Source of the DNA: Marisediminitalea aggregata
Lineage (GTDB): Bacteria; Pseudomonadota; Gammaproteobacteria; Enterobacterales; Alteromonadaceae
Assembly: GCF_900129565.1 (NCBI RefSeq)
Contig: NZ_FQWD01000004.1
Span: 62,001 to 126,000, forward strand
DNA: 64,000 bases
Direction: 5' to 3'
The notes under the pieces are model-generated. The model ran no database searches. It saw only the letters and a program-made list of their open reading frames with translations, and was not told the origin of the DNA. Both the position numbers and the translations under genes were made by a program. Positions within the stretch are counted from its first letter, which is position 1; the number at the start of each line of letters is the position of its first letter. Of this stretch, positions 45,846 to 55,885 are shown one piece after another.

Positions 45846-47414
45846 ATGCGTACCAGCCAGTATTTGTTATCGACGCAAAAAGAAACCCCTGCTGATGCAG
45901 AAGTCATTAGCCACCAGCTTATGCTGCGCGCGGGTATGATCCGCAAACTCGCTGCCGGTATGTACACCTGGCTGCCAACCGGTCTGCGTGTACTGAATAA
46001 AGTTGCCAACATCGTTCGCGAAGAAATGAACAAATCCGGTGCCATCGAAGTCCTGATGCCGGTAGTACAACCCGCTGACCTGTGGGAAGAGTCTGGTCGC
46101 TGGGAAGAGTATGGTCCCGAGCTATTGCGCATTAAAGACCGCCACCAGCGTGACTTTGTACTGGGCCCGACTCATGAAGAAGTGATCACAGCCCTGGTAC
46201 GCAACGAAATCAGCAGCTACAAACAACTGCCAATTAACCTGTATCAGATTCAGACCAAATTCCGCGACGAAGTTCGCCCGCGTTTTGGCATTATGCGTGG
46301 CCGTGAATTTACCATGAAAGATTCGTACAGCTTCCACTTGAGCCAGGACTGCCTGCAAGGAACGTACGATGTTATGTACAGAACCTACTGTAATATCTTT
46401 GAACGCATGGGTCTGGACTATCGCGCGGTTATCGCCGATTCCGGCTCTATTGGTGGTAGCGTTTCTCATGAATTCCATGTTCTAGCCGACTCAGGTGAAG
46501 ACGCCATCGCCTTTTCTACCGAATCAGACTACGCCGCAAACGTTGAAATGGCACAGACGCTGCCGGTTGAATCTGCTGGCGAGCAAGCCCTTCAGTTTGT
46601 ATTGGTTCAGGGTGAATCCGAAGACGATGCTGAGCAATGGGTGTTGTTAGCACTGTCTGCACAGCACACGCTGAACGATATCAAAGCCGAAAAAGTCGCG
46701 CAGGTAGCCAGTCCGCTGGTTATTGCCAGCGACGAAAAAGCGCAGTCTGTTTTAGGTGTTGCGTTAAGCGACGTTGATGTAGCGTCAGTTTCCGTACCTG
46801 TGATTGCAGACTTTGTGGCAGCTGCCATTTTGGGTGAATCCTTTACGGGCGAAACTGCTGACCTGCGCAACATTGAAGCTGGCGATCCGTCTCCGGATGG
46901 CAAAGGCACCATAGAAATCAAGCGCGGTATTGAAGTGGGTCATATCTTCCAACTGGGCGATAAATACTCTAAAGCTATGAACTGCGGTGTGTTAAGTGAA
47001 ACCGGCAAACACGAGATTTTATCGATGGGCTGCTACGGTATTGGCGTGTCGCGTATTGTGGCCGCAGCGATCGAGCAGAACCACGACAAGTACGGCATTA
47101 TGTGGCCAGACCCTATCGCCCCATTCAAGGTTGCGCTAATTCCTATGAACATGCACAAGTCACAGCGGATTAAAGACGCTGCAGAGGCGATTTATGCGCA
47201 ATTAGTCGATTTAGGCATTGAAGTGTTGTTTGACGATCGCAAAGAGCGCCCGGGCGTAATGTTCAACGACATGGAACTGGTAGGGATCCCGCACAGTATT
47301 GTTGTCGGCGAACGAAATCTTGATAATCAGCAAGTTGAGTACAAAAACCGTCGCACAGGTGAGAAAACACTACTAGACTTATCAGACGTTGCCAATTTCA
47401 TTGGAACGCTTTAA
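45846..47414 (+). CDS. proS: Prolyl-tRNA synthetase with shortened editing domain
   Basis: A 522-residue class II synthetase of the bacterial ProS type; the E. coli enzyme has 572. The catalytic motifs are intact: [48 protein letters not shown], and the anticodon-binding [22 protein letters not shown]. The missing 50 or so residues all fall in the inserted editing (INS) domain, here about 224-344. The segment that carries the conserved editing Lys (IEKTVKTLLVKA in E. coli) is not recognisable, while [17 protein letters not shown] and [11 protein letters not shown] remain. It charges tRNA-Pro, but its ability to clear Ala-tRNA-Pro is doubtful. A hairpin (47432-47459) follows the gene. Confidence 0.95.
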   Translation: MRTSQYLLSTQKETPADAEVISHQLMLRAGMIRKLAAGMYTWLPTGLRVLNKVANIVREEMNKSGAIEVLMPVVQPADLWEESGRWEEYGPELLRIKDRHQRDFVLGPTHEEVITALVRNEISSYKQLPINLYQIQTKFRDEVRPRFGIMRGREFTMKDSYSFHLSQDCLQGTYDVMYRTYCNIFERMGLDYRAVIADSGSIGGSVSHEFHVLADSGEDAIAFSTESDYAANVEMAQTLPVESAGEQALQFVLVQGESEDDAEQWVLLALSAQHTLNDIKAEKVAQVASPLVIASDEKAQSVLGVALSDVDVASVSVPVIADFVAAAILGESFTGETADLRNIEAGDPSPDGKGTIEIKRGIEVGHIFQLGDKYSKAMNCGVLSETGKHEILSMGCYGIGVSRIVAAAIEQNHDKYGIMWPDPIAPFKVALIPMNMHKSQRIKDAAEAIYAQLVDLGIEVLFDDRKERPGVMFNDMELVGIPHSIVVGERNLDNQQVEYKNRRTGEKTLLDLSDVANFIGTL

Positions 47415-47479
47415 TAATAAGAAAAAGCAAACGCCTCGCTGACAATACGCAGTGAGGCGAACAAGCGTAAGGAGCGAAC

Positions 47480-48325
47480 ATGCAACTCACCTTCTATGGT
47501 GTGCGAGGTTCAATACCCACACCCGGCGAAGATTTTGTGCGATATGGCGGTAATACCGCTTGTGTGCATGTTGTTCCTGGTGACGGTACCGATATCATTC
47601 TGGACTCCGGTACCGGCATTCGATTGCTCGGCGAAAAGTTAATTAAAAAAACCACGCCAATTCATATTCTGCTGACCCACAATCACTGGGATCACATTCA
47701 GGGCTTTCCCTTTTTTACGCCCATTTATCAACCCGAGCGTGAAATTAACATTACCCCAGGCTTAACAACCCTGCCGGAATACGACGCCATTATGAAACAA
47801 ATGCAAGGGTCGGTATTCCCGGTCCCTGCCAGCGCGTTGCAGTCCAACATTGTCATTACCCCCATTCCGGATTCCACCAACCATTGGAAAATTGGCAGCG
47901 CAAGTATTGCCCGCCTCCCCATGAACCACCCTGGAAAAGGCAGTGCGTACTCCATTACCGATCAGGGCAAAAAAATAGCGTACATTACCGATAACGAGCT
48001 GTACCCTCCATACAAAAAAGAAACAGATTTTCTGACCTTTGTAGAATTTGCCCGGGATGCCGACCTGATCATCCACGATGCACAGTACATGACATCCGAC
48101 ATGCCGGCGAAAAGTGGCTGGGGCCACTCGGTGGCTGAAGAAGCAGTTAAGCTGGCTATGGCTTGTAATGCCAAACGTCTGGCACTGTACAGTCACGATC
48201 CGTGTAGAACCGATGACGACATTGATGCGATTGTGTCTCACTGTAATCAGTTTATTGCTGCCGCCGAGTCGCCGCTGGAGATGTTTGCCGCTTACGAAGG
48301 ACTCACCATTGATTTTTGTGAATAA
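47480..48325 (+). CDS. Metallo-beta-lactamase-fold hydrolase
   Basis: A 281-residue protein. The metal-binding motif LLTHNHWDHIQGFPFF (HxHxDH variant with Asn-His-Trp-Asp-His) near residue 75 and later His/Asp residues (MNHPGKGSAYSI, YITDNELY, DLIIHDAQYM, YSHDP) place it in the PhnP/RNase Z-like branch of the superfamily. It begins QLTFYGVRGSIPTPGEDFVRYGGNTACV, common in stand-alone hydrolases associated with signalling. The substrate is unknown; cyclic-nucleotide phosphodiesterase activity is possible. GGAG lies before the ATG and its 3' end overlaps pldA. Confidence 0.85.
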   Translation: MQLTFYGVRGSIPTPGEDFVRYGGNTACVHVVPGDGTDIILDSGTGIRLLGEKLIKKTTPIHILLTHNHWDHIQGFPFFTPIYQPEREINITPGLTTLPEYDAIMKQMQGSVFPVPASALQSNIVITPIPDSTNHWKIGSASIARLPMNHPGKGSAYSITDQGKKIAYITDNELYPPYKKETDFLTFVEFARDADLIIHDAQYMTSDMPAKSGWGHSVAEEAVKLAMACNAKRLALYSHDPCRTDDDIDAIVSHCNQFIAAAESPLEMFAAYEGLTIDFCE

Positions 48326-49262
48326 CCGCTCCGTTAATTACTTTTGTTATTTTAAAGGGTGTTTGGCGTCGTTGCTGCTTGTTGCCACGTCTGCCCTTGC
48401 TCAGGATCCCAATGCGACTCAACAGTTGGAGCAAGAACCCGGAGTTGTCGCCAAGCCCAATATACTAACCAAACGCTTTGAATCAGATCGCACAGCACTG
48501 GCAAATGCATTTGCCATTACTCAGTATCAGCGCAACTATATTTTGCCCTTTAGTCATGTTACTAACCCAAATTCATTGGGCAACGAAGCATTAACCAGTG
48601 ACAATGTCGACAACAACGAAGCCAAGTTTCAACTCAGTATCAAACTTCCGCTTTACACACAGCAAGATTCGGTTGAAGGGTTGTATTTCGGTTTCACCCT
48701 GACCTCGTTCTGGCAGCTGTATAACAGTGAAGTGTCCAAACCCTTCAGAGAAACCAATTATCAGCCCGAAGTGTTCTACCAGTGGAATACCGATATCCGT
48801 TTACTGGGTTTTGACTTCAATGCTATTCAACTGGGCTTTAATCACATGTCCAACGGGCAAAGCGGTATCCGCTCAAGAAGCTGGAACCGCGTTATGCTTT
48901 CAACCTTGTTTAGCGACGAGGATGACGTCTATTACCTGAAAACCTGGTATCGCGTTCCTGAAGATGCGAAAGTCGATGAAAATGATACCAGTGGTGATGA
49001 CAATCCGGATATCAACCATTATTACGGCCGCATGGAAATAGGTTACGGCACCCGCTTCGACAATTGGGGCGTGCTTATTCAGCTAAGAAACAACCTGGAA
49101 TGGGACAAAAATCGCGGCAGTGTTGGTATAACGTTTAGCTACCCCATTTCACCTCGTTACGAAGCAGTGCTGGAGTACTTTAACGGTTACGGTGATTCAC
49201 TCATCGATTACAACCGCAAGCAGGAGCGCATCGGCGTCGGAGTCCAGCTCGCGCTGTTTTAA
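48309..49262 (+). CDS. pldA: Outer-membrane phospholipase A
   Basis: A 317-residue protein with a signal peptide (ending ALA near residue 32) and a 12-strand barrel domain. The catalytic pair lies in LGFNHMSNGQSG (His and Ser as in E. coli NHDSNGR), followed by SRSWNRVML, and the C-terminus has SYPIS, NGYGDSLIDYN and a final phenylalanine. PldA is a calcium-dependent dimeric enzyme that hydrolyses misplaced phospholipids. I choose TTG 48309, 8 bases after GAAGGA and overlapping the previous stop; GTG 48318 is an alternative. An acidic insertion (VDENDTSGDDNPDINHY) between strands is longer than in E. coli. Confidence 0.93.
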   Translation: MIFVNNRSVNYFCYFKGCLASLLLVATSALAQDPNATQQLEQEPGVVAKPNILTKRFESDRTALANAFAITQYQRNYILPFSHVTNPNSLGNEALTSDNVDNNEAKFQLSIKLPLYTQQDSVEGLYFGFTLTSFWQLYNSEVSKPFRETNYQPEVFYQWNTDIRLLGFDFNAIQLGFNHMSNGQSGIRSRSWNRVMLSTLFSDEDDVYYLKTWYRVPEDAKVDENDTSGDDNPDINHYYGRMEIGYGTRFDNWGVLIQLRNNLEWDKNRGSVGITFSYPISPRYEAVLEYFNGYGDSLIDYNRKQERIGVGVQLALF

Positions 49263-49292
49263 TTCAGCGGCTTCGTTAAGGTTTACTGCAGT

Positions 49293-50195
49293 TTAGTAGA
49301 CACCGGCTGCTTTAAAAAGCTGAAGATGAACGTCTACCAGCGCACCAATATCACGCTGGTACCCGCCTCCAATGACACAAGCCACCGGCAGGCAATGCTG
49401 CTTGCAGGCATTAATGACCAGTCGGTCCCGGGCTAACACCCCGGCCGTGCTGATGTTAAGATGACCCAGATCATCATCCTCGTGGATATCGACACCGGCA
49501 TCATAAATAACCGCGTCGGGAGAATAACTTCGCAGGGCCAAAGACAGCGCCTCATCAACTACATTCAGATAATCGTCATCGGTCGTGCCTTTGGGCAGTG
49601 GAAAATCCATGTCTGACTGTTGTTTACGGTGGGGAAAGTTCTTTTCACCGTGCAATGAAAGCGTGATTACACTGTCGTCATGCTGGGCCAATAATGCAGT
49701 ACCGTCCCCTTGATGCACATCCAGATCAACAATCAATACTCTGTCGATATCAGAGGACTGCAGCATTCGCCTGGCGGCCAGATAGAGATCGTTAAACAAA
49801 CAAAACCCTGAACCAAAGTCGGCGGCAGCATGGTGATAACCACCGGTGAGGTTTAGTGCAATGCCATGTTGCAGTGCCAGCTCTGCTGTCTGAATGGTGC
49901 CGCCAACGGCGGTGAGGCTGCGTTGGATTAATTGTTCCGACCAGGGAAAGCCAATACGTCGCATAGCCTGTCGGTCCAGCGTTCCGCTTACCAGATTATT
50001 TACATACTCAGGCAGGTAATGTTGTTGCAGTAACTCAACGGAAACGGGCTCAGGTGAGACAAAACGTTCACGCTCTACTCCCCTTGCCAACAACGCATCG
50101 TAAATCCCCTGATATTTTTCAATCGGGAACCGATGCCTCACCGGCAAAGAAAGCTGACTGTAAATAGGATGAAACGTCAGGTTGTTTAACAACAT
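49293..50195 (-). CDS. Histone deacetylase family hydrolase
   Basis: A 300-residue zinc hydrolase of the HDAC/AcuC superfamily. Motifs: LTGGYHHAAADFGSGFCLFND (catalytic His pair), VLIVDLDVHQGDGTALL (zinc-binding Asp and His) and YDAGVDIHEDDDLGHLNIS. Bacterial members deacetylate acetylpolyamines or proteins; the substrate here is not evident. Length is typical of class IV-like bacterial members. It converges on pldA and follows the MCP gene by 51 bp. Confidence 0.92.
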   Translation of the reverse strand: MLLNNLTFHPIYSQLSLPVRHRFPIEKYQGIYDALLARGVERERFVSPEPVSVELLQQHYLPEYVNNLVSGTLDRQAMRRIGFPWSEQLIQRSLTAVGGTIQTAELALQHGIALNLTGGYHHAAADFGSGFCLFNDLYLAARRMLQSSDIDRVLIVDLDVHQGDGTALLAQHDDSVITLSLHGEKNFPHRKQQSDMDFPLPKGTTDDDYLNVVDEALSLALRSYSPDAVIYDAGVDIHEDDDLGHLNISTAGVLARDRLVINACKQHCLPVACVIGGGYQRDIGALVDVHLQLFKAAGVY

Positions 50196-50246
50196 GTTGG
50201 CCTGTACTGCGCAGTGTTTGCCCCATTGTACGCCAAAATACGCTGT

Positions 50247-51866
50247 TTAGCTCAGTGCTGATACCACAGAGGTGACGTTTTGTGACATCTGCCCAATCGC
50301 CCGGGAGATACCATCGCTTTTCGCCAGCGTGTGATACTCTTCTGACGAACGCAGCACTTTTTGGGTAACGGCATCCAATTGCCGGACCACCTCAGACTGC
50401 TCACCAGCTGCATCGTTTAGCGCAGCAACCACACTTTGTGTTTCTTCAATGTAGCGCACAAGGTCATTCAGTAATACCAGCGCCCGCTGCGCGCTTTGTG
50501 CATTGGAATCAGCGTGATGCTGCCCGTTTTGCATAGCATTAACGGCTTTGTTGGCATCAGACTCAAAGGCGCTGAGGATGCCGTTTATTTCCTGAGTCGA
50601 TTGCTGCGTTTTCGCTGCCAGTGCCCTCACCTCATCAGCAACAACGGCAAAGCCTCGTCCGTGGTCACCGGCTCTGGCTGCTTCAATGGCCGCATTCAAC
50701 GCAAGCAGGTTAGTCTGATCGGCAATTTCATTGATGACATTGACCACGGTAAGAATACTGGCACTTCTCGCCTGCAACTCATTCACGATTTCACTGGCAT
50801 CTGTCACCGTTTGTGCCAATTGGGCAAAGCCCTGATTGGCCGATTCAAAGGTTTGATAGCACTCATTTACCTGGGTTTGAGAGTTACCCGACGCCACCGA
50901 TACCTGTGTGGTAATTGCGACCAGGCTTTTTACAATTTCATCCAGTTTGGCATTTGCACTGGCAAGGGCGTCAGACGATTGATGCTGTGTATTTGCGCCG
51001 CGCTCAATGGCCTGGCTGACATCATCCAGCGTGTCGTGCGAACGCTGCATTTCCAGTTGCGCATCAGAGAGCAGCGTAACCGTATCCTGCAGTTTAGTTT
51101 GCAAATGACGCGTGGCGCTCGCTACTGCGCCTAATTCATGCTCACTGCGATACGACAAGCGATAGTCATAGTGCTTTTGCTCCATTTGACGCAAGCAGGC
51201 GGCAATGTCGCGAGTGGGTTTTACGATATTTTTGCGTAAATTAACCACCAGGTACCAGATACAAAGCACACTCACCACCACCGACAATAGTAAGATCATC
51301 CACAACCGCTGGCGGGTTTGGCTGGCTACGTCTTCTTTAGCGTGCTTAGACAGCAATGCGATTCGGTCAGCTAACTGCTGCAGTAACTTGGCAGGTTCGC
51401 GGTCGATGCCGCGCACAAAGGTGTCGCCCACTTTAGGGTCGAATCCTGCCGCAACAAACGCCTGATAGCCTTCCCGGTACTTAGTCCCCATGGTGTCGTG
51501 TGCAACCAGAAACGCTTCTATTGTCGCACTCTGTTCAGCGTGTAACTGTTGTGCCTGAACCAACTTGCTCAGTTGGGTTCTGACACCCTGCTCGCGCTCC
51601 TGAAACCGCTGCCAGTATTTATTCCGGTCTTTCTCAACACTGCCCCGCAACAGCACGTTTTTCCATTCCTGCACCTGGGTTTTAAACTCAGACAACACTT
51701 CGCTGATTTGGCGCTCGGACTCAACATGGGTCAGCTCTACCTGTTCAATGTCTTCAATCAGGCTGAACGCCAGCGAGAGCGAAACCGCGTTGAGCAACAC
51801 TAAAATGCTGATAATCGCCATGACGGGCGTCATGATCAAGCGATTGATACTGGTAAAACGTATCAT
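50247..51866 (-). CDS. Methyl-accepting chemotaxis protein
   Basis: A 539-residue transducer: first transmembrane helix about 12-33, a helical periplasmic domain (about 35-190), a second helix ([21 protein letters not shown]), a HAMP linker and a long cytoplasmic coiled coil. The highly conserved tip reads [37 protein letters not shown]. It should report an unknown ligand to CheA/CheW. ATG 51866 is chosen, with GGAGG just upstream, over an ATG 28 codons earlier. No chemotaxis genes lie nearby. Confidence 0.95.
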   Translation of the reverse strand: MIRFTSINRLIMTPVMAIISILVLLNAVSLSLAFSLIEDIEQVELTHVESERQISEVLSEFKTQVQEWKNVLLRGSVEKDRNKYWQRFQEREQGVRTQLSKLVQAQQLHAEQSATIEAFLVAHDTMGTKYREGYQAFVAAGFDPKVGDTFVRGIDREPAKLLQQLADRIALLSKHAKEDVASQTRQRLWMILLLSVVVSVLCIWYLVVNLRKNIVKPTRDIAACLRQMEQKHYDYRLSYRSEHELGAVASATRHLQTKLQDTVTLLSDAQLEMQRSHDTLDDVSQAIERGANTQHQSSDALASANAKLDEIVKSLVAITTQVSVASGNSQTQVNECYQTFESANQGFAQLAQTVTDASEIVNELQARSASILTVVNVINEIADQTNLLALNAAIEAARAGDHGRGFAVVADEVRALAAKTQQSTQEINGILSAFESDANKAVNAMQNGQHHADSNAQSAQRALVLLNDLVRYIEETQSVVAALNDAAGEQSEVVRQLDAVTQKVLRSSEEYHTLAKSDGISRAIGQMSQNVTSVVSALS

Positions 51867-52026
51867 GTAGGGCCTCCGGAATGTGCGGTGAGGTGAATAA
51901 ACCACTGTCCGTGCGCAGTGGTTGGATATTAAATAACGTTCCGGTGACACTTTTGTGACAGCCTGCTCAATAAGCAGGCAATTGAAGCTACCAGAGGGAA
52001 TTCGCTGTTATTTACTTTGTACGTTA

Positions 52027-53985
52027 TTAGTTCATTGCCTGAAGAATATAAGGTGCGACGTAACGAGACCCAAACACAGACAGGTGACTTTGATCTTTGT
52101 ACAACAAGGTGTCATTGATAACCGCTTTACATACCCCCTGTTCACAAAGCACATTGGCGAGGTCGACGACTTTCACATTTTCGTACCGTTTGGCGAGGTC
52201 AGTAGCAACAGCATTGTAGGTCTTAACCAGGTCATTCGCTCTGTGTTCCTGCTCGGTCTCAATACAGGGTTGTCGCTGTGAGTACAGTGGCAGGCGGTTT
52301 TCCAGGCAGTGGTTAGGTAATGCATTTAAAAACGGATTATCGAGTACAATCAATACCTGTTTGTGTTTGGTATGCAGTGCCGATAAGGTGCGCTGAAACC
52401 CATTCTCCAACACCGCTTTATACTCCGTGACATGGGGCGCAGTTGTATCTTTAATATTAACGTCACAGCGAGGGGAATGGGCTAGCACCACATTCTGTAT
52501 TTGGTCGTTTTGCAGCACATAATTTAACGCCTGCTCAATGAGTAAATAACCATTCGCCCGCATAGTCTGTACTTCTGCGTTGCCTTCAACCACAAACCCG
52601 GACGAAATACCACGCAAAGGAGACTGACAAGACGCGGGAAACAACGCCACACTGTCGCCTTGTCTGGCGGCCAGCTCGGCGAGGCCATCAAATAAATGGC
52701 CAGCATGGGAATCCCCAATAACGGCTATTGTGTTCTCTGCTTGTTGAAAGCGACATGCGTTGTCATTCACTTGGTTCCAGGACGTAAAAGACTCACTACA
52801 ACGCGCTGAGGTCGATGCCACACTAAACTTTTCTGGCTCAACCGACGGATAATTTGAAACAACACTAAAAGCAATCAGCGCCGCCCCTGCAGCCATACCA
52901 GCAGACAGCGGTAAGAAGCGAACAAAAATAGCGCTTATATTTTGAAAATTACGTTGAGCCGGCTTTTCCATAAACACATGCGTCAACCAGGAGAGCAAGA
53001 CAGATAGCGCCAGCGCAATGACCAATTCTGTAGTGTCGGGTTCAGTCCCTTTGAGTATGCGCAAAAAGCTAAGGACCGGCCAGTGCCACAAGTAAAGAGG
53101 GTAGCTAATCTTCCCTCCCCACACGGCAAGGGGATGGCTAAATAACCAACGATTGAGCAATGCGTGCGGCCCGGCGGCTATGATGGCAAGACTTCCCATT
53201 ACGGGTAGCAATGCCCAGTATCCTGGAAAAGCCGAGGATTTACTGACGGCAAAATACCCAGAAACCACACACGTTAGCCCAATTATCGAGATGGCATTGG
53301 TAATAACGAGTTGGGTTGATATGGATTGTCTCAATAGCAATGATTGTGTGCTTACTTTAACAATGACCCAGGCCAGTAAACTGCCAGCAAGCATCTCCCA
53401 AAAACGGCCGAATGGGAGAAAATACGCCCCTGCGCTTTGCGTATTTACCAACACAATATTTACTACAAACGAAGCGATAATTAACCCAACAATAAGCGCA
53501 ACTACGCCTGCTTTACGTGACCAACACAACAGCAGCAAACAGGGCCACAACAAATAGTACTGCTCTTCAACCGCCAAACTCCACAAATGCAACAGGGGCT
53601 TGGTTTCAGCTGCAACATCGAAGTAACCGGCCTCGTTCACCAACACAAAATTAATCACGAAACCCAACCCACTCAGCGCGTGTTTACCCAATAAGCGGTA
53701 CTGATCGGCAGACAATGCGAACCAGCCAAAAACGAGGCTGCATAACAAAACCATAAGCAGAGCTGGAAAAATACGGCGCACTCGGCGGGCATAAAAACTG
53801 CGAAAGGTAAATGTACCTAAGGCACATTGTTCATAGAGAATACGGGATATCAAAAACCCACTGATAACAAAGAAAACATCAACCCCGGTAAAGCCACCGG
53901 GTAGTTTGTGGGGAAATGCATGAAACAACACAACGCCGGCAACGGCCAGCGCGCGCAGCCCGTCGATGTCTGAGCGGTACTTCAC
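52027..53985 (-). CDS. OafA-like acyltransferase fused to SGNH hydrolase-type domain
   Basis: A 652-residue protein. Residues 1-340 are an acyltransferase-3 domain with about ten membrane helices: KYRSDIDGLRALAVAGVVLFHAF (catalytic-type His), FFVISGFLISRIL, FYARRVRRIFPALL. Residues about 420-650 are a periplasmic SGNH domain with GDSHAGH (Ser-426) and a C-terminal DQSH (Asp-631, His-634). Such fusions O-acetylate LPS O-antigen or other surface glycans: the membrane part brings acetyl groups across, the SGNH part transfers them. No glycan cluster is adjacent. A 160-bp gap to the MCP gene holds a short hairpin (51961-51979). Confidence 0.92.
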   Translation of the reverse strand: MKYRSDIDGLRALAVAGVVLFHAFPHKLPGGFTGVDVFFVISGFLISRILYEQCALGTFTFRSFYARRVRRIFPALLMVLLCSLVFGWFALSADQYRLLGKHALSGLGFVINFVLVNEAGYFDVAAETKPLLHLWSLAVEEQYYLLWPCLLLLCWSRKAGVVALIVGLIIASFVVNIVLVNTQSAGAYFLPFGRFWEMLAGSLLAWVIVKVSTQSLLLRQSISTQLVITNAISIIGLTCVVSGYFAVSKSSAFPGYWALLPVMGSLAIIAAGPHALLNRWLFSHPLAVWGGKISYPLYLWHWPVLSFLRILKGTEPDTTELVIALALSVLLSWLTHVFMEKPAQRNFQNISAIFVRFLPLSAGMAAGAALIAFSVVSNYPSVEPEKFSVASTSARCSESFTSWNQVNDNACRFQQAENTIAVIGDSHAGHLFDGLAELAARQGDSVALFPASCQSPLRGISSGFVVEGNAEVQTMRANGYLLIEQALNYVLQNDQIQNVVLAHSPRCDVNIKDTTAPHVTEYKAVLENGFQRTLSALHTKHKQVLIVLDNPFLNALPNHCLENRLPLYSQRQPCIETEQEHRANDLVKTYNAVATDLAKRYENVKVVDLANVLCEQGVCKAVINDTLLYKDQSHLSVFGSRYVAPYILQAMN

Positions 53986-54177
53986 TTCTAATCCTTTAGA
54001 GTAAATCCTTATCCGTGATCCAGATTACCGCTAGTCAAAAATTGTGCAACGATCTTTATGGTTAACAACCAGTTAACTTTTTGTAACTCAGAAAAAACGA
54101 AAGAAAATATCTCATGGGTTGAACAGTGCCGTCTAATGCGTCGTCCTGTCAGACGGTTGAGCATTCGCTCAAAAACA

Positions 54178-54202
54178 AAAAGCCTTGCTGAGCAAGGCTT
54201 TT
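54178..54202 (-). terminator. guaA intrinsic terminator
   Basis: AAAAGCCTTGC-TGA-GCAAGGCTTTT, an 11-bp stem followed on the minus strand by a T-rich run, 35 bp past the guaA stop. Confidence 0.9.
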
Positions 54203-54236
54203 ACATACTTTAACATTTATCGCACAGTCGAGCAGA

Positions 54237-55814
54237 TTATTCCCACTCAATGGTAGCCGGTGGCTTACCGGAAATGTCATACACTACGCGGGAAATACCG
54301 TCGATTTCGTTGATAATGCGGTTCGACACATTACCCAGGAAGTCATAAGGCAAGTGTGCCCAGTGAGCGGTCATAAAGTCGATGGTTTCAACTGCGCGCA
54401 GTGATACAACCCAGTCGTACTTTCTGGCGTCGCCCATTACGCCCACTGATTTCACCGGCAGGAATACGGTAAAGGCCTGGCTGACTTTATTGTACAGATC
54501 GGCTTTGTACAGCTCTTCAATAAAGATCGCGTCTGCACGGCGTAGCAAGTCGCAGTACTCTTTCTTGATTTCGCCCAGTACGCGTACACCTAAGCCTGGG
54601 CCAGGGAACGGGTGGCGATACAGCATATCGTAAGGCAAGCCCAGCTCCAGGCCAATCTTACGCACTTCATCTTTAAATAACTCGCGCAGTGGCTCTACCA
54701 AACCCAGCTCCATGTCTTCTGGTAATCCACCTACGTTATGGTGAGATTTGATCACATGAGCTTTGCCGGTTTTCGAACCCGCAGATTCAATCACGTCCGG
54801 GTAAATAGTACCTTGCGCTAACCATTTTGCGTTGACGCGCTTGCTGGCTTCTTCATCGAATACGTACACAAACTCATTACCAATTACTTTGCGCTTGGCT
54901 TCCGGATCTTCCACACCAGCCAGCTTGGCCAGGAAACGGTCTTCTGCATCCACTTTAATGATGTTCAGACCAAAGTGGTCGCCGAACATATCCATGACCT
55001 GTGCGCCTTCGTTCAAACGCAGTAATCCGTTGTCTACAAACACACACGTCAGGCGGTCGCCGATAGCACGGTGTAACAGCATGGCCGTTACTGAAGAATC
55101 AACACCACCAGACAGACCCAGAATCACTTCATCTTCACCGACCTGCTGTTTAATACGCTCAATCGCATCGTCGATGATCGCACCCGGCGTCCACAGTTTT
55201 TCGCACTTACAGATGTCCAGCACGAAGTGAGACAGCAGGCGCATCCCTTGGCGAGTATGCGTCACTTCCGGGTGGAACTGTACGCCGTAGAATTGCTTCT
55301 CTTCGTTTGCCATTGCGGCATGCGGACAAGACGGTGTTAACGCAACGGTTTCGAATCCTTCAGGGATGGCAATCACCTTATCGCCGTGGCTCATCCACAC
55401 ATCCAGCAAGGCATTGCCGTTGTCGTTCAGGTGATCTTCGATTTGCGCCAGTAATGCGCTGGACTTCACCACTTCAACCTGAGCGTAACCAAACTCGCGC
55501 TTGTCAGAACCCTGAACCTGACCACCCAGTTGCTGCGCCATGGTCTGCATTCCGTAGCAGATACCCAGCACTGGCACGCCTGCTTCGTACACATATTCCG
55601 GGGCACGAGGAGAACCAGCTTCAGTCACCGACTCCGGGCCACCTGATAAGATGATGCCGGTTGGGTCAAACTCTTTAATTTGCTCTTCGCTGACATCCCA
55701 TGCCCAGAGTTCACAGTAAACGCCAATTTCGCGCACGCGGCGGGCAATGAGCTGTGTGTACTGCGATCCAAAATCCAAAATAAGAATTCGATGCTTATGG
55801 ATGTTTTGTGTCAT
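54237..55814 (-). CDS. guaA: GMP synthase (glutamine-hydrolysing)
   Basis: A 525-residue enzyme that aminates XMP to GMP. The class I glutamine amidotransferase domain has the nucleophile in [12 protein letters not shown] and the His/Glu pair in [10 protein letters not shown]. The ATP-pyrophosphatase domain has [12 protein letters not shown]. The C-terminal dimerisation domain ends [12 protein letters not shown] 55814 is chosen because it gives the E. coli length; a TTG five codons upstream is unlikely. It follows guaB by 71 bp in a guaBA operon. Confidence 0.98.
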   Translation of the reverse strand: MTQNIHKHRILILDFGSQYTQLIARRVREIGVYCELWAWDVSEEQIKEFDPTGIILSGGPESVTEAGSPRAPEYVYEAGVPVLGICYGMQTMAQQLGGQVQGSDKREFGYAQVEVVKSSALLAQIEDHLNDNGNALLDVWMSHGDKVIAIPEGFETVALTPSCPHAAMANEEKQFYGVQFHPEVTHTRQGMRLLSHFVLDICKCEKLWTPGAIIDDAIERIKQQVGEDEVILGLSGGVDSSVTAMLLHRAIGDRLTCVFVDNGLLRLNEGAQVMDMFGDHFGLNIIKVDAEDRFLAKLAGVEDPEAKRKVIGNEFVYVFDEEASKRVNAKWLAQGTIYPDVIESAGSKTGKAHVIKSHHNVGGLPEDMELGLVEPLRELFKDEVRKIGLELGLPYDMLYRHPFPGPGLGVRVLGEIKKEYCDLLRRADAIFIEELYKADLYNKVSQAFTVFLPVKSVGVMGDARKYDWVVSLRAVETIDFMTAHWAHLPYDFLGNVSNRIINEIDGISRVVYDISGKPPATIEWE

Positions 55815-55840
55815 GGTCTTCGCCTTCAAATAAAAATAAG

Positions 55841-55863
55841 CAGGCTGGTATAAAACCAGCCTG
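55841..55863 (-). terminator. Hairpin in the guaB-guaA gap
   Basis: CAGGCTGGT-ATAAA-ACCAGCCTG, a 9-bp stem followed on the minus strand by CTTATTTTTA. It resembles a leaky intrinsic terminator that could lower guaA expression relative to guaB. Confidence 0.5.
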
Positions 55864-55885
55864 TGATAATCGCTTTGGGATGTGC

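Noticed and set aside
48114..48308. Upstream extension of pldA to an ATG inside the metallo-beta-lactamase gene
   Set aside because: It would overlap the previous gene by 200 bp and bury the signal peptide; TTG 48309 with GAAGGA fits better.
50496..51134. Antisense frame of 212 codons inside the chemotaxis gene
   Set aside because: Lies wholly within a confident MCP gene and has no protein-like features.
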